A stretch of DNA of 64,000 nt from Martelella radicis (GCF_014196625.1 NZ_JACIDZ010000004.1:62001-126000); one strand, 5' to 3'; shown: positions 16,822 through 26,206, counted from the first letter of the stretch. The notes: generated by a model not told the origin, from the sequence alone. Numbers and translations: made by a program.

Positions 16822-19407
16822 TCAATCGTTACCTTTGCGCGCCCGCAGAAAGGCGATGAACTGCTTCTCGTCCATCGGGCGGGAGAAGTAGTAGCCCTGC
16901 TGGAGATAGCAACCGAGCGCCTCCAGCTTCTCGAAATGGTCCGTCGAGGTCACGCCCTCGCAGATAACCCCGATGTTGAAGGTCTTGGCGATCCGCACGA
17001 TTGTCTCGACAATCTGCAGGCTTTCCTCCGATCCGGTGATCGGGGCGATGAGCTGCCCGGCGATCTTCAGCCGGTCGGGCCGTACCTGGGTGAGGCCGAC
17101 GAGCGAGGCGTAGCCGGACCCGAAATCATCGAGGTCAATGCCGATGCCGAGCTTCCTGATGGCGCTTACGGTCTTGATCAGGGCGCTGTCAGGCCGGTCG
17201 AAGGGAATGGATTCCAGCAATTCGAAATGCACGGTGTCGGGCGGCAGGTTGAACGAGGAGAGCCGGTCGAGCAATAGCGGGTCACGCAGGCGCTGGGAGG
17301 AGATATTGACCGAGACGCCCGGAAGCGGCATGCCCGCCTCGCGGCTGGTCTCAAGGATGGACAGGGCTTTCTGGAAGACGATGTCGTCGATCGAATGCAG
17401 CAGGCCAAGCTGTTCGGCGACATCGAGAAAGGCCTTCGGCTCCAGCACGCCGCGACGCGGATGCTGCCAGCGGGCGAGGGCTTCAACGCCGACGATCGTC
17501 GAAGTTCTGACATCGAAAATCGGCTGGTAATGCGCGGTGATCTCGCCGTTTTCGACCGCTTCCTGCAACTCGTCGGCCAGGCGCTTCAGAGAGAAGGTCT
17601 TGGCCATCAGATTGCTGGTATAATTGACCGTGCGCCCGCGCCCGCGGTTCTTGGCCTCATAGAGCGCGAGGTCGGCCTTGATCAGGAGATCGGAGGCGGT
17701 GTCGCTGGAATCTTCCGCCGTGGCGATGCCGAGACTGACCCCGAGGCGGCAGGAGCGGCCATCGATCCGCAATGGTTTCGCGAAGGCGGCCGTCACCGCT
17801 GCGGCGAAGGCCTCGACATCGCTTTCGGCCGGCATCAACGCAACGAATTCGTCGCCGCCGGTGCGCGCCAGGAAGTCCTGAGGGCCGACATGCTGCGTGA
17901 AGGTGTCGGCGGCATAGCGCAACACGTCATCGCCAAAGAAGTGCCCCATCGTGTCGTTGATGGTTTTGAAGCCGTCGAGGTCGATCAGCACGATATTCAT
18001 GCCTTCGGGCAGGGCGCCGCCGGCCTGCGCAGCATCCAGCCGCTTTTCGAAATGGCGCCGGTTGGGAATGCCGGTCAGCGTATCCTGAAGGGCGATCTCC
18101 TCCATGCGGGCGCGGGCATCTTCCAGCGCCACATTCTGTTCTTCCGCCCGGGCCTTGGCCTCTGCAAGCGCCTCCTGAAGAGCCTTGTCGGCCGAAACAT
18201 CCCAGTTGACGCCGACGAACTTGCGCTTGCCGTCGGCGTCGCGATAGGCGTTGCCGGCAGAGCGAATGGTCTTTTCCTGGCCGACGGGGGTGATGATGCG
18301 GTATTCGGTGAGAAAGCCGTTGTCGTTTTCCGCATCTTCCCAGTTGAACTGCCTGAAGCGTTCCTGGTCTTCCGGATGGAGCCGCGAGCGCCAGCTCTGG
18401 AAGCTCTGCACATGGCTCTGGCCCTCAAGGCCGTAGATTCTCAGGATCTGGTCGTCCCATATCTGCACGCCCGTCTCCAGATCGTGCTCCCAAAGGCCGA
18501 TATTGGAAGCGTTGAGGGCCACGTCGAGGTGACGGGAAAGATTGTCGACCGCCATCATGCTGCGGCGGATATTGATGTTGTCCCGAAGGCGCGCCCGAAA
18601 CAGCAGGAGCAGGGCGATGAACGGCGCGACAAATGCCAGTGCCAAGAGCCCTATGGCGAGACGGAAGGCCCGGGCCCAGTCGAAATTTCCCTCCGTGAGG
18701 TGATGCGGAGAAACGCTGATGGTCCAGGTCGCATTCTCGACGCGGATATCCTCGTGAATGGCGTCCTCGGGCGTCAGGTCGCTTTCTCCGGCGGTGGCAA
18801 GCTGGTCCGGGCCGGGTTCCGGCACGGTCTGCACGCTGAGCCGCGTCGTTCCCTCAAGCTCGAGAAGGCCGACGGCCTCTAGGATTGCCTCGAAGCCGAC
18901 GACGAGTTCCAGGTTTCCGGCATCGAAGGTGTAGCGATAGACGAGAATCCGCTCACCGTTCGGCAGCGTGAAAGGACCGAAGATCTTTCGCGCGTCGGCG
19001 CCGTCTTCGGGAAGCGGAAGAGAGCGCATGGCTGCGGAAAGGTCTTGCGGCAAAACGAGGGAAACGTCGCCGCGGTTGAGGACGACGGCTTTCGTCCAAG
19101 GCGCGGAGGCAAGAAAGGTTTCTACCGAGGTGTCATAGCCTTCAAGGCCTCCATCGTCGAAACTCTCGGCGAGGGCCTTGCCGACATTGTCGGTCATGTT
19201 GAGGACGGATTTCAGAGCCTTGGCAAAGCCGGCGGCGCGCGCCTCGGCCTGCTCTATGCGCTCCTGCCGGATGGCGTCGCGGATAAAGACACCGCCGACG
19301 ACGGTTCCGGTCGCCAGCGTGGCAAAGAACAGAACCGTCAGGATCGCGTAGAGCCTGAGTGTCGAACGTCGATCGCGCGGTATGCTGGCGGTCTTCAGCA
19401 GGGCCAT
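16822..19407 (-). CDS. Membrane GGDEF-EAL protein with periplasmic sensor and PAS domain
   Basis: About 861 aa. A transmembrane helix (~residues 18-40), a ~190-residue periplasmic sensor region, and a second helix (~235-260) are followed by PAS/PAC (~285-405), GGDEF with intact GGDEF (~517) and EAL with intact EAL (~641). EAL-domain catalytic residues look complete (NISSQR, ELLES, DLDDFGSGY, CEGV, LQQGY), so phosphodiesterase activity is likely. The GGDEF inhibitory RxxD site is absent (GPQD). It probably makes or degrades c-di-GMP in response to a periplasmic cue. ATG 19407 is chosen just ahead of helix 1; the frame stays open to 19524. Confidence 0.9.
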   Translation of the reverse strand: MALLKTASIPRDRRSTLRLYAILTVLFFATLATGTVVGGVFIRDAIRQERIEQAEARAAGFAKALKSVLNMTDNVGKALAESFDDGGLEGYDTSVETFLASAPWTKAVVLNRGDVSLVLPQDLSAAMRSLPLPEDGADARKIFGPFTLPNGERILVYRYTFDAGNLELVVGFEAILEAVGLLELEGTTRLSVQTVPEPGPDQLATAGESDLTPEDAIHEDIRVENATWTISVSPHHLTEGNFDWARAFRLAIGLLALAFVAPFIALLLLFRARLRDNINIRRSMMAVDNLSRHLDVALNASNIGLWEHDLETGVQIWDDQILRIYGLEGQSHVQSFQSWRSRLHPEDQERFRQFNWEDAENDNGFLTEYRIITPVGQEKTIRSAGNAYRDADGKRKFVGVNWDVSADKALQEALAEAKARAEEQNVALEDARARMEEIALQDTLTGIPNRRHFEKRLDAAQAGGALPEGMNIVLIDLDGFKTINDTMGHFFGDDVLRYAADTFTQHVGPQDFLARTGGDEFVALMPAESDVEAFAAAVTAAFAKPLRIDGRSCRLGVSLGIATAEDSSDTASDLLIKADLALYEAKNRGRGRTVNYTSNLMAKTFSLKRLADELQEAVENGEITAHYQPIFDVRTSTIVGVEALARWQHPRRGVLEPKAFLDVAEQLGLLHSIDDIVFQKALSILETSREAGMPLPGVSVNISSQRLRDPLLLDRLSSFNLPPDTVHFELLESIPFDRPDSALIKTVSAIRKLGIGIDLDDFGSGYASLVGLTQVRPDRLKIAGQLIAPITGSEESLQIVETIVRIAKTFNIGVICEGVTSTDHFEKLEALGCYLQQGYYFSRPMDEKQFIAFLRARKGND

Positions 19408-19960
19408 CGCGCGACCCGCAGAAACGTACCGGCCTTCGATTGCATCGCAAGCTCCCCTGTTGCCTGTCTTGCCCCCACGCCTCCTCCGTCTGTCAAGGTT
19501 TGGGATCCTCCGCCAGCGTCGCACCCTACCGGCGGTCGCCTGCCATATCTTGTTATATCTGCGCGCGGCAGACTGCGCGAGAGATTCGGGTCGGTTTCCC
19601 GCCTGCTAATTAACTGTGATAGGAGCCGCGTGCTCGATAGTCAAACGGCTTGCTGCATTCGCGCATCGCGTTTCGTTCGTGCCTTTTCATGGGCCTCAGC
19701 GCCTGATCGCGCGGGTGATTGCGATCGAAAGCCGGCCCTGCGCCATGCTAAAGCCGGCCCTGCGCCATGCTTATGGCTCAGATACGGATCGCATGCCCCG
19801 TGTCCAGATGGTTTGAGGCCGGTCGAAGATCCGGCTGCTCGCGCGCGTGATGAAAAGGTTATCGCGAAGCGATTTCATTTCCGCGTGAAACGAATTAAGA
19901 GATGGGCGCGGCCACAAACCGCGCGTGAAGGGTTGCGTTGCTGACAGAAAGGTTTCCCAA
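19408..19960. other. Long divergent intergenic region before mgtE
   Basis: 553 bases without a supported gene, holding promoters for the GGDEF-EAL gene and mgtE. It includes a 22-bp tandem duplication (19728-19771) and a TCGCGAAGCGA small palindrome near 19861. I do not see an M-box-like structure. Confidence 0.4.
19728..19771. repeat. 22-bp perfect tandem duplication
   Basis: AAAGCCGGCCCTGCGCCATG plus CT occurs twice head to tail (19728-19749 and 19750-19771) with no mismatch, 190-233 bases upstream of the mgtE start. Confidence 0.95.
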
Positions 19961-21376
19961 ATGAGCCATCTGGACGAAGAAGTGCTGAAAGAGGCCGAAA
20001 CGCGCGAACAGACCCACGACATCTACAATGAGGAAGGTGCGGTCAGCGCCGAGTTCCTGGCCGGGGTCCAGCAGGCGATCGCCGAAAAGGACACCGCATA
20101 TCTGCGCGAGGAGGTTGCCAATCTCCACGAATCCGAGCTCGGCGATGTCATCGAGGCGCTTGATTACGACAGCCGGCCTGAACTCGTTCGTCTCCTCGGC
20201 GACGAATTCGACCTGACGGCGCTGACCGAGGTGGACGAGGCGATCCGCCTCGACATCATCGAATCGCTGCCATCCGAACAGCTTGTCAGCGCCTTGAGCG
20301 CGCTTGATTCGGACGACGCGGTCTACATTCTCGAAGATCTCGGCGACGAGGAGCGCGAGGATATCCTCGCCAAGCTGCCCTTTACCGAACGCATCAGGCT
20401 GACGCGCTCGCTCGACTATCCCGAAAGCTCCGCCGGCCGGCGCATGCAGACGGAATTCGTGGCGGTGCCGCCGTTCTGGACCGTCGGCCAGACCATCGAC
20501 TACATGCGCGAGGATGACGACCTTCCCGATTCCTTCTCGCAGATATTCGTCGTCGATCCGACCTTTCGCCTGCTCGGCGCCGTTGATCTCGACAGCATCC
20601 TGCGCACCAAGCGCCAGGTGAAGATCGAGGCGATCATGCGCGAGACCAACCACCCGATCGATGCCGAACTCGATCAGGAGGAGGCCGCCCAGGTTTTCGA
20701 ACAATACGACCTTCTCTCCGCCGCCGTGGTCGACAATAACGGCCGGCTGGTCGGCGTGCTGACCATCGACGATGTGGTGGATGTGATCCACGAGGAGGCC
20801 GAAGAGGACATCAAGCGCCTCGGCGGCGTCGGCGACGAGGAACTGTCGGACAATGTCGTGCGGGCAGTCCGCTCGCGCTTCGGCTGGCTCCTGATCAACA
20901 TGGGCACAGCCTTCATGTCCGCGAGCGTCATCGGTCTTTTCGACGAGTCGATCGGCAAGATGATCGCCCTTGCGGTCTTGATGCCGGTGGTCGCTTCCAT
21001 GGGCGGCAATGCCGGGACACAGACCATGACGGTGACCGTGCGGGCGCTCGCGACCCGTGACCTCGACATCTACAACGCCGCGCGAATCATTCGCAGGGAA
21101 GCAGGCGTCGGCTTGTTCAACGGGGTCGTCTTTGCCCTTCTGATCGCGTTAGTTGCCGGTTACTGGTTTGACAATCCGCAACTCGGAGGAGTTGTGGCCG
21201 CCGCCATGATCATCAACATGTTCGCCGCCGCCATGGCGGGCATTCTGATTCCTCTCCTTCTCGACCGGGCCGGCGCCGATCCTGCCATCTCTTCGTCGGT
21301 TTTTGTGACCACGACCACTGATGTCATCGGCTTTTTCTCATTCTTGGGAATTGCGACCTGGTGGTTTAACATCTAG
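19961..21376 (+). CDS. mgtE: Magnesium transporter MgtE
   Basis: 471-aa Mg2+ channel of the inner membrane. Order of parts: acidic N-domain of superhelical repeats (to ~residue 150), two CBS domains (~residues 155-275) that gate on cytoplasmic Mg2+, the plug helix, and five membrane helices. The second membrane helix region carries the pore-lining PVVASMGGNAGTQTMTV motif, and the conserved last-helix pattern DPAISSSVFVTTTTDVIGFF is present. ATG 19961 has AAGG upstream; an earlier in-frame ATG at 19925 is not supported. The MerR gene follows on the same strand after 50 bases. Confidence 0.95.
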   Translation: MSHLDEEVLKEAETREQTHDIYNEEGAVSAEFLAGVQQAIAEKDTAYLREEVANLHESELGDVIEALDYDSRPELVRLLGDEFDLTALTEVDEAIRLDIIESLPSEQLVSALSALDSDDAVYILEDLGDEEREDILAKLPFTERIRLTRSLDYPESSAGRRMQTEFVAVPPFWTVGQTIDYMREDDDLPDSFSQIFVVDPTFRLLGAVDLDSILRTKRQVKIEAIMRETNHPIDAELDQEEAAQVFEQYDLLSAAVVDNNGRLVGVLTIDDVVDVIHEEAEEDIKRLGGVGDEELSDNVVRAVRSRFGWLLINMGTAFMSASVIGLFDESIGKMIALAVLMPVVASMGGNAGTQTMTVTVRALATRDLDIYNAARIIRREAGVGLFNGVVFALLIALVAGYWFDNPQLGGVVAAAMIINMFAAAMAGILIPLLLDRAGADPAISSSVFVTTTTDVIGFFSFLGIATWWFNI

Positions 21377-21426
21377 TTTCGTAAACGTTTTCCAGACCAA
21401 ACAATAAATAATCGGCGGGGCGCATT

Positions 21427-21816
21427 GTGCAGAAGAGATTTTATTCGATAACAGAACTCACGCGCGAGTTCGGGGTGTCCACCCGGACACTCAGATTCTA
21501 CGAGGACGAGGGACTGCTTCAACCGGAGCGACGTGGTCGTACGCGTCTCTACAGCGAAAAAGAGCGCCTGTTGATCAAGGAAATCCTGCGAAGCCGTCGC
21601 ATTGGACTGACGCTTGCCGAGATTCGCGACATGCTGAACCTGTTCCATCGCCCCCCGACCGAAATGGATCAGCTCAAGCACACCATGGACGAGATCAAGT
21701 CGCGGCGCGAAGACCTGCGCCAGAAACGCCGCGATATCGACGAGATGATGAGCGAACTCGACAATGCCGAGGAGACCTGCCTTGCACGTCTCGCCGAGAT
21801 CGGCGTCGGCACCTGA
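21427..21816 (+). CDS. MerR family transcriptional regulator (GTG start)
   Basis: 129 aa. The N-terminal winged HTH (YSITELTREFGVSTRTLRFYEDEGLLQPERRGRTRLYS, given in part) is the MerR signature. A coiled-coil dimerisation helix covers residues ~75-120 and a short tail with one Cys follows. The tail lacks the multi-Cys metal loop of MerR/ZntR/CueR, so metal sensing is unlikely. Similar short regulators control branched-chain or fatty acid degradation genes (LiuR-type), but none are adjacent here. Translation starts at GTG. Its target is unknown; it could be its neighbour mgtE or a distant operon. Confidence 0.88.
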   Translation: MQKRFYSITELTREFGVSTRTLRFYEDEGLLQPERRGRTRLYSEKERLLIKEILRSRRIGLTLAEIRDMLNLFHRPPTEMDQLKHTMDEIKSRREDLRQKRRDIDEMMSELDNAEETCLARLAEIGVGT

Positions 21817-21844
21817 ACTTCCCCGGCCGCCTTCCAGGCCAATC

Positions 21845-22780
21845 CTACCGAATGCTGCACGACATCGCGATTCGACCGAGCGCAACGGCATCCTCGTCGC
21901 GCGTATCGTTGCGCATCAGCGGGCCGAGCAGGCGTTCCTCTTCCAGAGCGTCGAGCGTGCAGGCGCAATAGGAACGGCAGAAGCCGGCCGCATCCGTCTG
22001 TTCGCACGTCGTCTGACAGCCGGAGAGATAGGCCGGCGCCGGATTTGGCGGGACAATGAGCGTTGCGACATAGACGAGGCCGTAGAGCACAGGCTGGTGA
22101 ACGAGATAGACGATCAGGCTGTGACGGCCGAGAAAGGTCAGCGGGTTTTCCGTTGCCGGCAGCTGTTTCTGCCGCCTCAGCCATGACAGCGTGAGTTTCG
22201 AGACGGCAAATCCTGCGAGGAAGGGCGCGATCCACGGCAGCAGCGGCACATAATCGCTCGAAGGATAGGGATGGGCCGCCATGCCGATCCAGGCGAGATA
22301 GCGCGGGTCAAGCGCGTCGAACGTGACAAGATGCGGGGCAAATAAGGCGATCGCGGCGATGACGAGGGTGATGCCGGCCGGTACTTTGCGGAACAGAAGG
22401 CCGATCACCGAGGCGACGGCGATGATGTGGAGAATGCCGAAATAGATGATGGCGTCCGGCGTGGCGAAGAACGAGACCGCCGTGATCGCAAGGCTGGCGG
22501 CCGCGAGAATGGCGAGTCTCCTCAGAAAGGATCGCGGCCTCAGCGAGGCGCCATGGGCCATCCACAGGCTGTAGCCGGCCAGAAACAGGAAGCTTGCCGC
22601 GTCCAGATGGGCGAAGATCGCCCAGCCGCCGCGCGTCGACAGGCCGGGGGAGACATAACCGAAAAAGTCGAGGTCCCAGACGAAATGGTAGATCGCCATG
22701 GCGATCAGCGCGATCCCGCGTGCGGCATCAATCGCATGGATGCGCCGGCCTTTGGTCGCAGGCGTCGTCTTCTCGTTCAT
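21845..22780 (-). CDS. DUF1624 / heparan-alpha-glucosaminide N-acetyltransferase-like membrane protein
   Basis: 311 aa with about eight membrane helices. It opens RIHAIDAARGIALIAMAIYHFVWDL, the DUF1624/HGSNAT-type signature with an in-membrane His, and ends in a Cys-rich tail (SGCQTTCEQTDAAGFCRSYC). The family is predicted to acetylate extracytoplasmic sugars or lipids. Its ATG overlaps the TGA of the DUF599 gene (ATGA at 22777-22780), so the pair is translationally coupled. The Cys-rich extension of about 55 residues after the last helix is unusual for the family. Confidence 0.85.
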   Translation of the reverse strand: MNEKTTPATKGRRIHAIDAARGIALIAMAIYHFVWDLDFFGYVSPGLSTRGGWAIFAHLDAASFLFLAGYSLWMAHGASLRPRSFLRRLAILAAASLAITAVSFFATPDAIIYFGILHIIAVASVIGLLFRKVPAGITLVIAAIALFAPHLVTFDALDPRYLAWIGMAAHPYPSSDYVPLLPWIAPFLAGFAVSKLTLSWLRRQKQLPATENPLTFLGRHSLIVYLVHQPVLYGLVYVATLIVPPNPAPAYLSGCQTTCEQTDAAGFCRSYCACTLDALEEERLLGPLMRNDTRDEDAVALGRIAMSCSIR

Positions 22781-23490
22781 GCGGTCTCTCCGCTTTCGCT
22801 TTGGGTGGCTTCGAGGATGGTCCGGCGCGCCTCGGAGAAATACTGGCGACGCGTCAGGATCATGAACACGAAGGCTGTCGTCGCCATGAACACATAAGGC
22901 CCGAGAAACCAGCCGAGATAGCCGATCGACAGGAAGATCGCCCTGAGCCCGGTGTTGAAATGGCGCGCGGCGATGATGTTGACGTCGGCGATCTGCTCGG
23001 CCATCCGCTCCATGTCCTTGTCCGCTTCAGGCGTGTCGTTGCGCATCGGCAGGGCGCCGAACAGGATGGTGTTGTAATTGAACAGGCGGTAGGACCAGCC
23101 GAATTTGAAGAAGGAATAGCCGAAGATCGCCGCAAGGCCGCCGGCCTTCATCTCGAAGGCCGCCCGGGTCGAGGGAATGAGGCCGGGCAGGTCCTCGAAC
23201 AGCATCTGCGCCCGGTCGGCCTCGCCCATCAGCGCGAAACAGCCGCCGATGGCGAAGATCGAGGTCGAAGCGAAGAAGGCTGTTCCGTTCTGCAGGCCGG
23301 AGAGGATTTGCGTGTCGATCATCCGCAGGTCGCGCGAAAGCGCCGTCTTCATCCAGCGCCTGCGGTGGATCATCATGGCGGAGGTGAGGCTCGTGCGGCG
23401 GATCAGGTTGAAACGCCCACTGACAGAACTGTCGAAGACGAACCAGCAGAGGAGAAAAAAACTGAGAGCGATAAAATCGGTGCCCGTCAT
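22777..23490 (-). CDS. DUF599 family membrane protein
   Basis: 237 aa. About four membrane segments: TDFIALSFFLLCWFVFDS near the N-terminus, FFASTSIFAIGGCFALMG, an AIFGYSFFKFGWSYRLFNYNTILFGALP segment typical of DUF599, and a C-terminal pair. The conserved RWMKTALSRDLRMIDTQILSGLQN loop lies between helices 1 and 2. Function unknown. ATG 23490 gives the family start (MTGTDF); the frame continues to 23532. Overlaps the downstream acyltransferase-like gene by four bases. Confidence 0.85.
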   Translation of the reverse strand: MTGTDFIALSFFLLCWFVFDSSVSGRFNLIRRTSLTSAMMIHRRRWMKTALSRDLRMIDTQILSGLQNGTAFFASTSIFAIGGCFALMGEADRAQMLFEDLPGLIPSTRAAFEMKAGGLAAIFGYSFFKFGWSYRLFNYNTILFGALPMRNDTPEADKDMERMAEQIADVNIIAARHFNTGLRAIFLSIGYLGWFLGPYVFMATTAFVFMILTRRQYFSEARRTILEATQSESGETA

Positions 23491-23719
23491 GAAACCCGGC
23501 CTTCGGTCGATGCGTTTTTCCGGCGCGTACAAGGGGTTGGCGAAAGGCCCTCAGCCGCGACATCCCTGTTGTGTCGGCAGCGCGGAGGCTTTGCAAGCGG
23601 CGATCTGCAAAAATTCTCCGCATCCCCCATTGCAGTTTCTGTGACAGTTTAATAAAGCGATAACCATCGGTGCGCATCCTCCCAATAAGCGCACTGGGGT
23701 CAAGACAATCGGAGCTATT

Positions 23720-23821
23720 ATGGAAGACACCGCGCACAAGTCCTGCTGGGGTGTAACCCTGCGGGCTGTTATCGGTTTTGGTGCTGTTGTCGGAATTGCG
23801 TATCTCGTCATCGCTGTCTGA
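23720..23821 (+). CDS. 33-aa single-pass membrane microprotein
   Basis: Encodes a peptide beginning MEDTAHKSCWGVTLRAVIG and ending VVGIAYLVIAV: a short polar head, one Cys-Trp, then a ~20-residue hydrophobic Gly/Val-rich helix. GGAG stands 7 bases before the ATG, and a hairpin with a T-run follows 24 bases after the stop. Complete signals around so short a frame support a real gene. Function unknown; it could be a small regulatory subunit of a membrane complex. Confidence 0.7.
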   Translation: MEDTAHKSCWGVTLRAVIGFGAVVGIAYLVIAV

Positions 23822-23844
23822 GCAGCCTATCGAATTTTCCTAAA

Positions 23845-23882
23845 AAACGACGGCGTTCCTCGAAGAGGGCGCCGTTGTTTTC
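23845..23882 (+). terminator. Terminator of the 33-aa membrane peptide gene
   Basis: AAACGACGGCG pairs with CGCCGTTGTTT (one G-U) around a 14-base loop and runs into TTTTCG on the plus strand. Confidence 0.75.
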
Positions 23883-24023
23883 GTTTGACGCCCGGTTTTT
23901 CTCCTCCACATTGATTTCTGCCGCGATCAGATGCGACCATGTCGGTGAGGCGCGCGCCTTCCTGCCGCTCGCGCTGCCAGATGGCAGTATGAATGCAGCA
24001 TTTTTGGCAATGGAGAGACCGGA

Positions 24024-25436
24024 ATGTTCCTATCGGTTTTCGAGGTCTTCAAGATCGGCATCGGGCCGTCGAGTTCGCACACCATGGGGCCGATGTCGGC
24101 TGCCAACCGCTTTCTGGCGCTGCTGGCCTCCAGCGAATGGCCGCGCCCGGCAGGCGCCGTCGTCTCGCATCTTCGCGTCAGCCTGCACGGGTCGCTCGCC
24201 TTCACCGGCGTTGGCCATGCCAGTGACCGCGCCGTCATCCTGGGGCTTGCCGGCGAGCGTCCGGAGACGGTCGATCCGGACCGGATGGACGCGATCATCG
24301 CCGATATCCGGCAGAAGGGCGCCGTCGAGCCGCCCGGCCACCCGTCTTATGCGTTCGACTGCGACGCGGATGTGATCTTCAACAGAAAGGAGCCGTTGCC
24401 GGGCCACGCCAACGGCATGACCTTCTACGCGCTCAATGCCGACGGCGCGATCCTGCTGCGGCAGATCTATTACTCCGTCGGCGGCGGATTCGTGCTGACC
24501 GACACGGAGCTGACGGCCTGGAAGGACGAGAAGGATTTTCCCGCGGGCGAGAGCGATGAGGACAGGATTCCCTTTCCCTTCCGCTCTGCCGCCGAAATGC
24601 TGGATATGGCAAAGCGCTCCGGCCTGACGATTGCCGCGATGAAGCGCGCCAACGAGGAGGCGCGGATGACGCGCGGCGAGCTTGATGCCGGTCTGGACGC
24701 GCTCTGGGACGCCATGGATGGCTGCATCGACCGGGGCCTCAAGGGCGAGGGCGTGCTGCCGGGCGGGCTGAAAGTACGCCGCCGCGCCGGCCAGCTCTAT
24801 GATAAGCTTTCGCAGGCCAAGCTTTCCAACCAGTTCGACCCGCTGATGGCCAATGACTGGCTTTCCATGTTCGCCATGGCTGTCAACGAGGAGAATGCAG
24901 CAGGGGGCCGCGTCGTCACCGCGCCGACCAATGGGGCTGCCGGCGTCGTGCCGGCGACGCTGCGCTATTTCCGCGAGTTCCAGAACGCTGGAGGAAAGGA
25001 AGCGACCCGTGACTTCCTGCTGACGGCCGCAGCCATCGGCGGCATCATCAAGACCAATGCCTCGATATCGGGCGCGGAGGTCGGCTGTCAGGGCGAGGTG
25101 GGCTCTGCTTCGGCGATGGCGGCGGCGGGGCTCGCCGCTGCCATGGGTGGCACACCGGAGCAGGTGGAAAATGCTGCCGAGATCGCGCTCGAGCATCATC
25201 TTGGCATGACATGTGATCCCATTGCCGGCCTCGTGCAGGTGCCCTGTATCGAGCGCAATGCGCTGGGCGCGGTGAAGGCCGTGACGGCCGCGTCGCTGGC
25301 GCTGAAGGGCGACGGCACCCATTTCGTGCCGCTCGACAATTGCATCGAGACCATGCGCCAGACCGGCAACGACATGCATGAGAAATACAAGGAGACCTCC
25401 ACCGGCGGCCTTGCCGTCAATGTGGTGGATTGCTGA
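24024..25436 (+). CDS. sdaA: L-serine ammonia-lyase (L-serine dehydratase)
   Basis: 470-aa single-chain iron-sulfur enzyme converting L-serine to pyruvate and ammonia. It begins [22 protein letters not shown], the conserved SdaA N-terminus in the beta domain. The C-terminal alpha domain contains [17 protein letters not shown] and the cluster ligands in [32 protein letters not shown]. All three conserved cluster Cys are present. It supplies pyruvate from serine and fits beside amino-acid uptake (aap) and serine acetyltransferase genes in this window. Confidence 0.95.
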   Translation: MFLSVFEVFKIGIGPSSSHTMGPMSAANRFLALLASSEWPRPAGAVVSHLRVSLHGSLAFTGVGHASDRAVILGLAGERPETVDPDRMDAIIADIRQKGAVEPPGHPSYAFDCDADVIFNRKEPLPGHANGMTFYALNADGAILLRQIYYSVGGGFVLTDTELTAWKDEKDFPAGESDEDRIPFPFRSAAEMLDMAKRSGLTIAAMKRANEEARMTRGELDAGLDALWDAMDGCIDRGLKGEGVLPGGLKVRRRAGQLYDKLSQAKLSNQFDPLMANDWLSMFAMAVNEENAAGGRVVTAPTNGAAGVVPATLRYFREFQNAGGKEATRDFLLTAAAIGGIIKTNASISGAEVGCQGEVGSASAMAAAGLAAAMGGTPEQVENAAEIALEHHLGMTCDPIAGLVQVPCIERNALGAVKAVTAASLALKGDGTHFVPLDNCIETMRQTGNDMHEKYKETSTGGLAVNVVDC

Positions 25437-25492
25437 TTTTTTCATGCCGTCAAAACCTTGACGATACACCTCCGGCGCGCTTCATAAGTTCC

Positions 25493-25927
25493 ATGAGCCT
25501 TCATATTCTGAAATTATGCGTCGGCGCGACCGGGATTGACGATTTGCGCGGCTGGGTCTCGCAAAGGTCCATGGCCGCGATCGCCGCCGGCCTGGAACCG
25601 CACACCGTCCACACCACGCGGATGACGCCGAAGCGGCGCGACGAAATTCTCGACGGCGGTTCGCTCTACTGGGTCATCAACGGCCAGATTCGCGCCCGCC
25701 AGGCCCTCCTTGACATCACCAACCATACGGACGGGCAGGGCATCCAGCGCTGCGATCTCGTGCTTGCTCCGCAGGTGGTCGACACCGTGCCCGTGCCGCG
25801 CAAGCCGTTCCAGGGCTGGCGCTACCTGAAGCCGGAAGACGCGCCGCGCGACCTCGATTTCGGCGAGGGAGGCGAAGACATGCCGGAGGAGCTTCGCGCC
25901 GAACTGGCGGAACTGGGGCTGCTTTAA
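25493..25927 (+). CDS. DUF1489 family protein
   Basis: 144-aa cytoplasmic protein of the alphaproteobacterial DUF1489 family. Start at MSLHILKLCVGATGIDDLRGW; the TRMTPKRRDEILDGGSLYWVINGQI and CDLVLAPQVVDTVPVPRKPFQGWRYL segments are the conserved core. It has an acidic C-terminal tail (EGGEDMPEELRAELAEL). No function is established. The frame is open upstream to 25430, but ATG 25493 matches the family. It lies 56 bases after sdaA on the same strand; convergent with the aap operon across palindromic element B. Confidence 0.88.
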   Translation: MSLHILKLCVGATGIDDLRGWVSQRSMAAIAAGLEPHTVHTTRMTPKRRDEILDGGSLYWVINGQIRARQALLDITNHTDGQGIQRCDLVLAPQVVDTVPVPRKPFQGWRYLKPEDAPRDLDFGEGGEDMPEELRAELAELGLL

Positions 25928-25952
25928 AAAGGTGGGCCGCGGAGCCCGCCTC
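25926..25952. repeat. Left hairpin repeat flanking element B
   Basis: AAAAAGGTGGGCCGCGGAGC followed by CCGCCTC; it forms GGTGGGC/GCCCGCC and resembles the aap terminator hairpin at 26151-26177 with only a few substitutions. Confidence 0.55.
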
Positions 25953-26150
25953 CAGTTTGTTGGCAAAATATGTTGCAGACCGATGGTGCCTGCCAACAAT
26001 TCTCCGTCACCCCGGCCTTGAGCCGAGATCCAGGGCCTCAAAAACACCTTTTCTGCCAAGGCCTTGAATTTGACGGACTTTGATACTTGGCCCTGGGTGC
26101 CGGCTCAAGGCCGGCATGACGGCATAAGAGGTGAGGGCTTTGTCGCCACC
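25953..26150 (+). repeat. Palindromic intergenic element, copy B
   Basis: About 198 bp with a 119-bp core at 26004-26122 (CCGTCACCCCGGCC ... GGCCGGCATGACGG), in the same orientation as copy A. The left end reads CAGTTTGTTGGCAAA and the right end TTTGTCGCCACCAAA, an imperfect terminal inverted repeat. It lies between convergent DUF1489 and aapP. Confidence 0.85.
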
Positions 26151-26180
26151 AAAAAAAGCGGGCCGCTAAGCCCGCCTTTT
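26151..26180 (-). terminator. Terminator of the aapJQMP operon
   Basis: Stem GCGGGC/GCCCGC (26158-26175) extended by A-T pairs; the minus strand continues into seven T. It lies 27 bases after the aapP stop. It is also the right member of the hairpin pair flanking element B. Confidence 0.85.
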
Positions 26181-26206
26181 CCATCTCGCTCTGCTGTCGT
26201 CCCGCC

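Noticed and set aside
19772-19960. Mg2+ riboswitch in the mgtE leader
   Set aside because: Only small stems are seen; nothing resembles the M-box core, and the family is rare in alphaproteobacteria.
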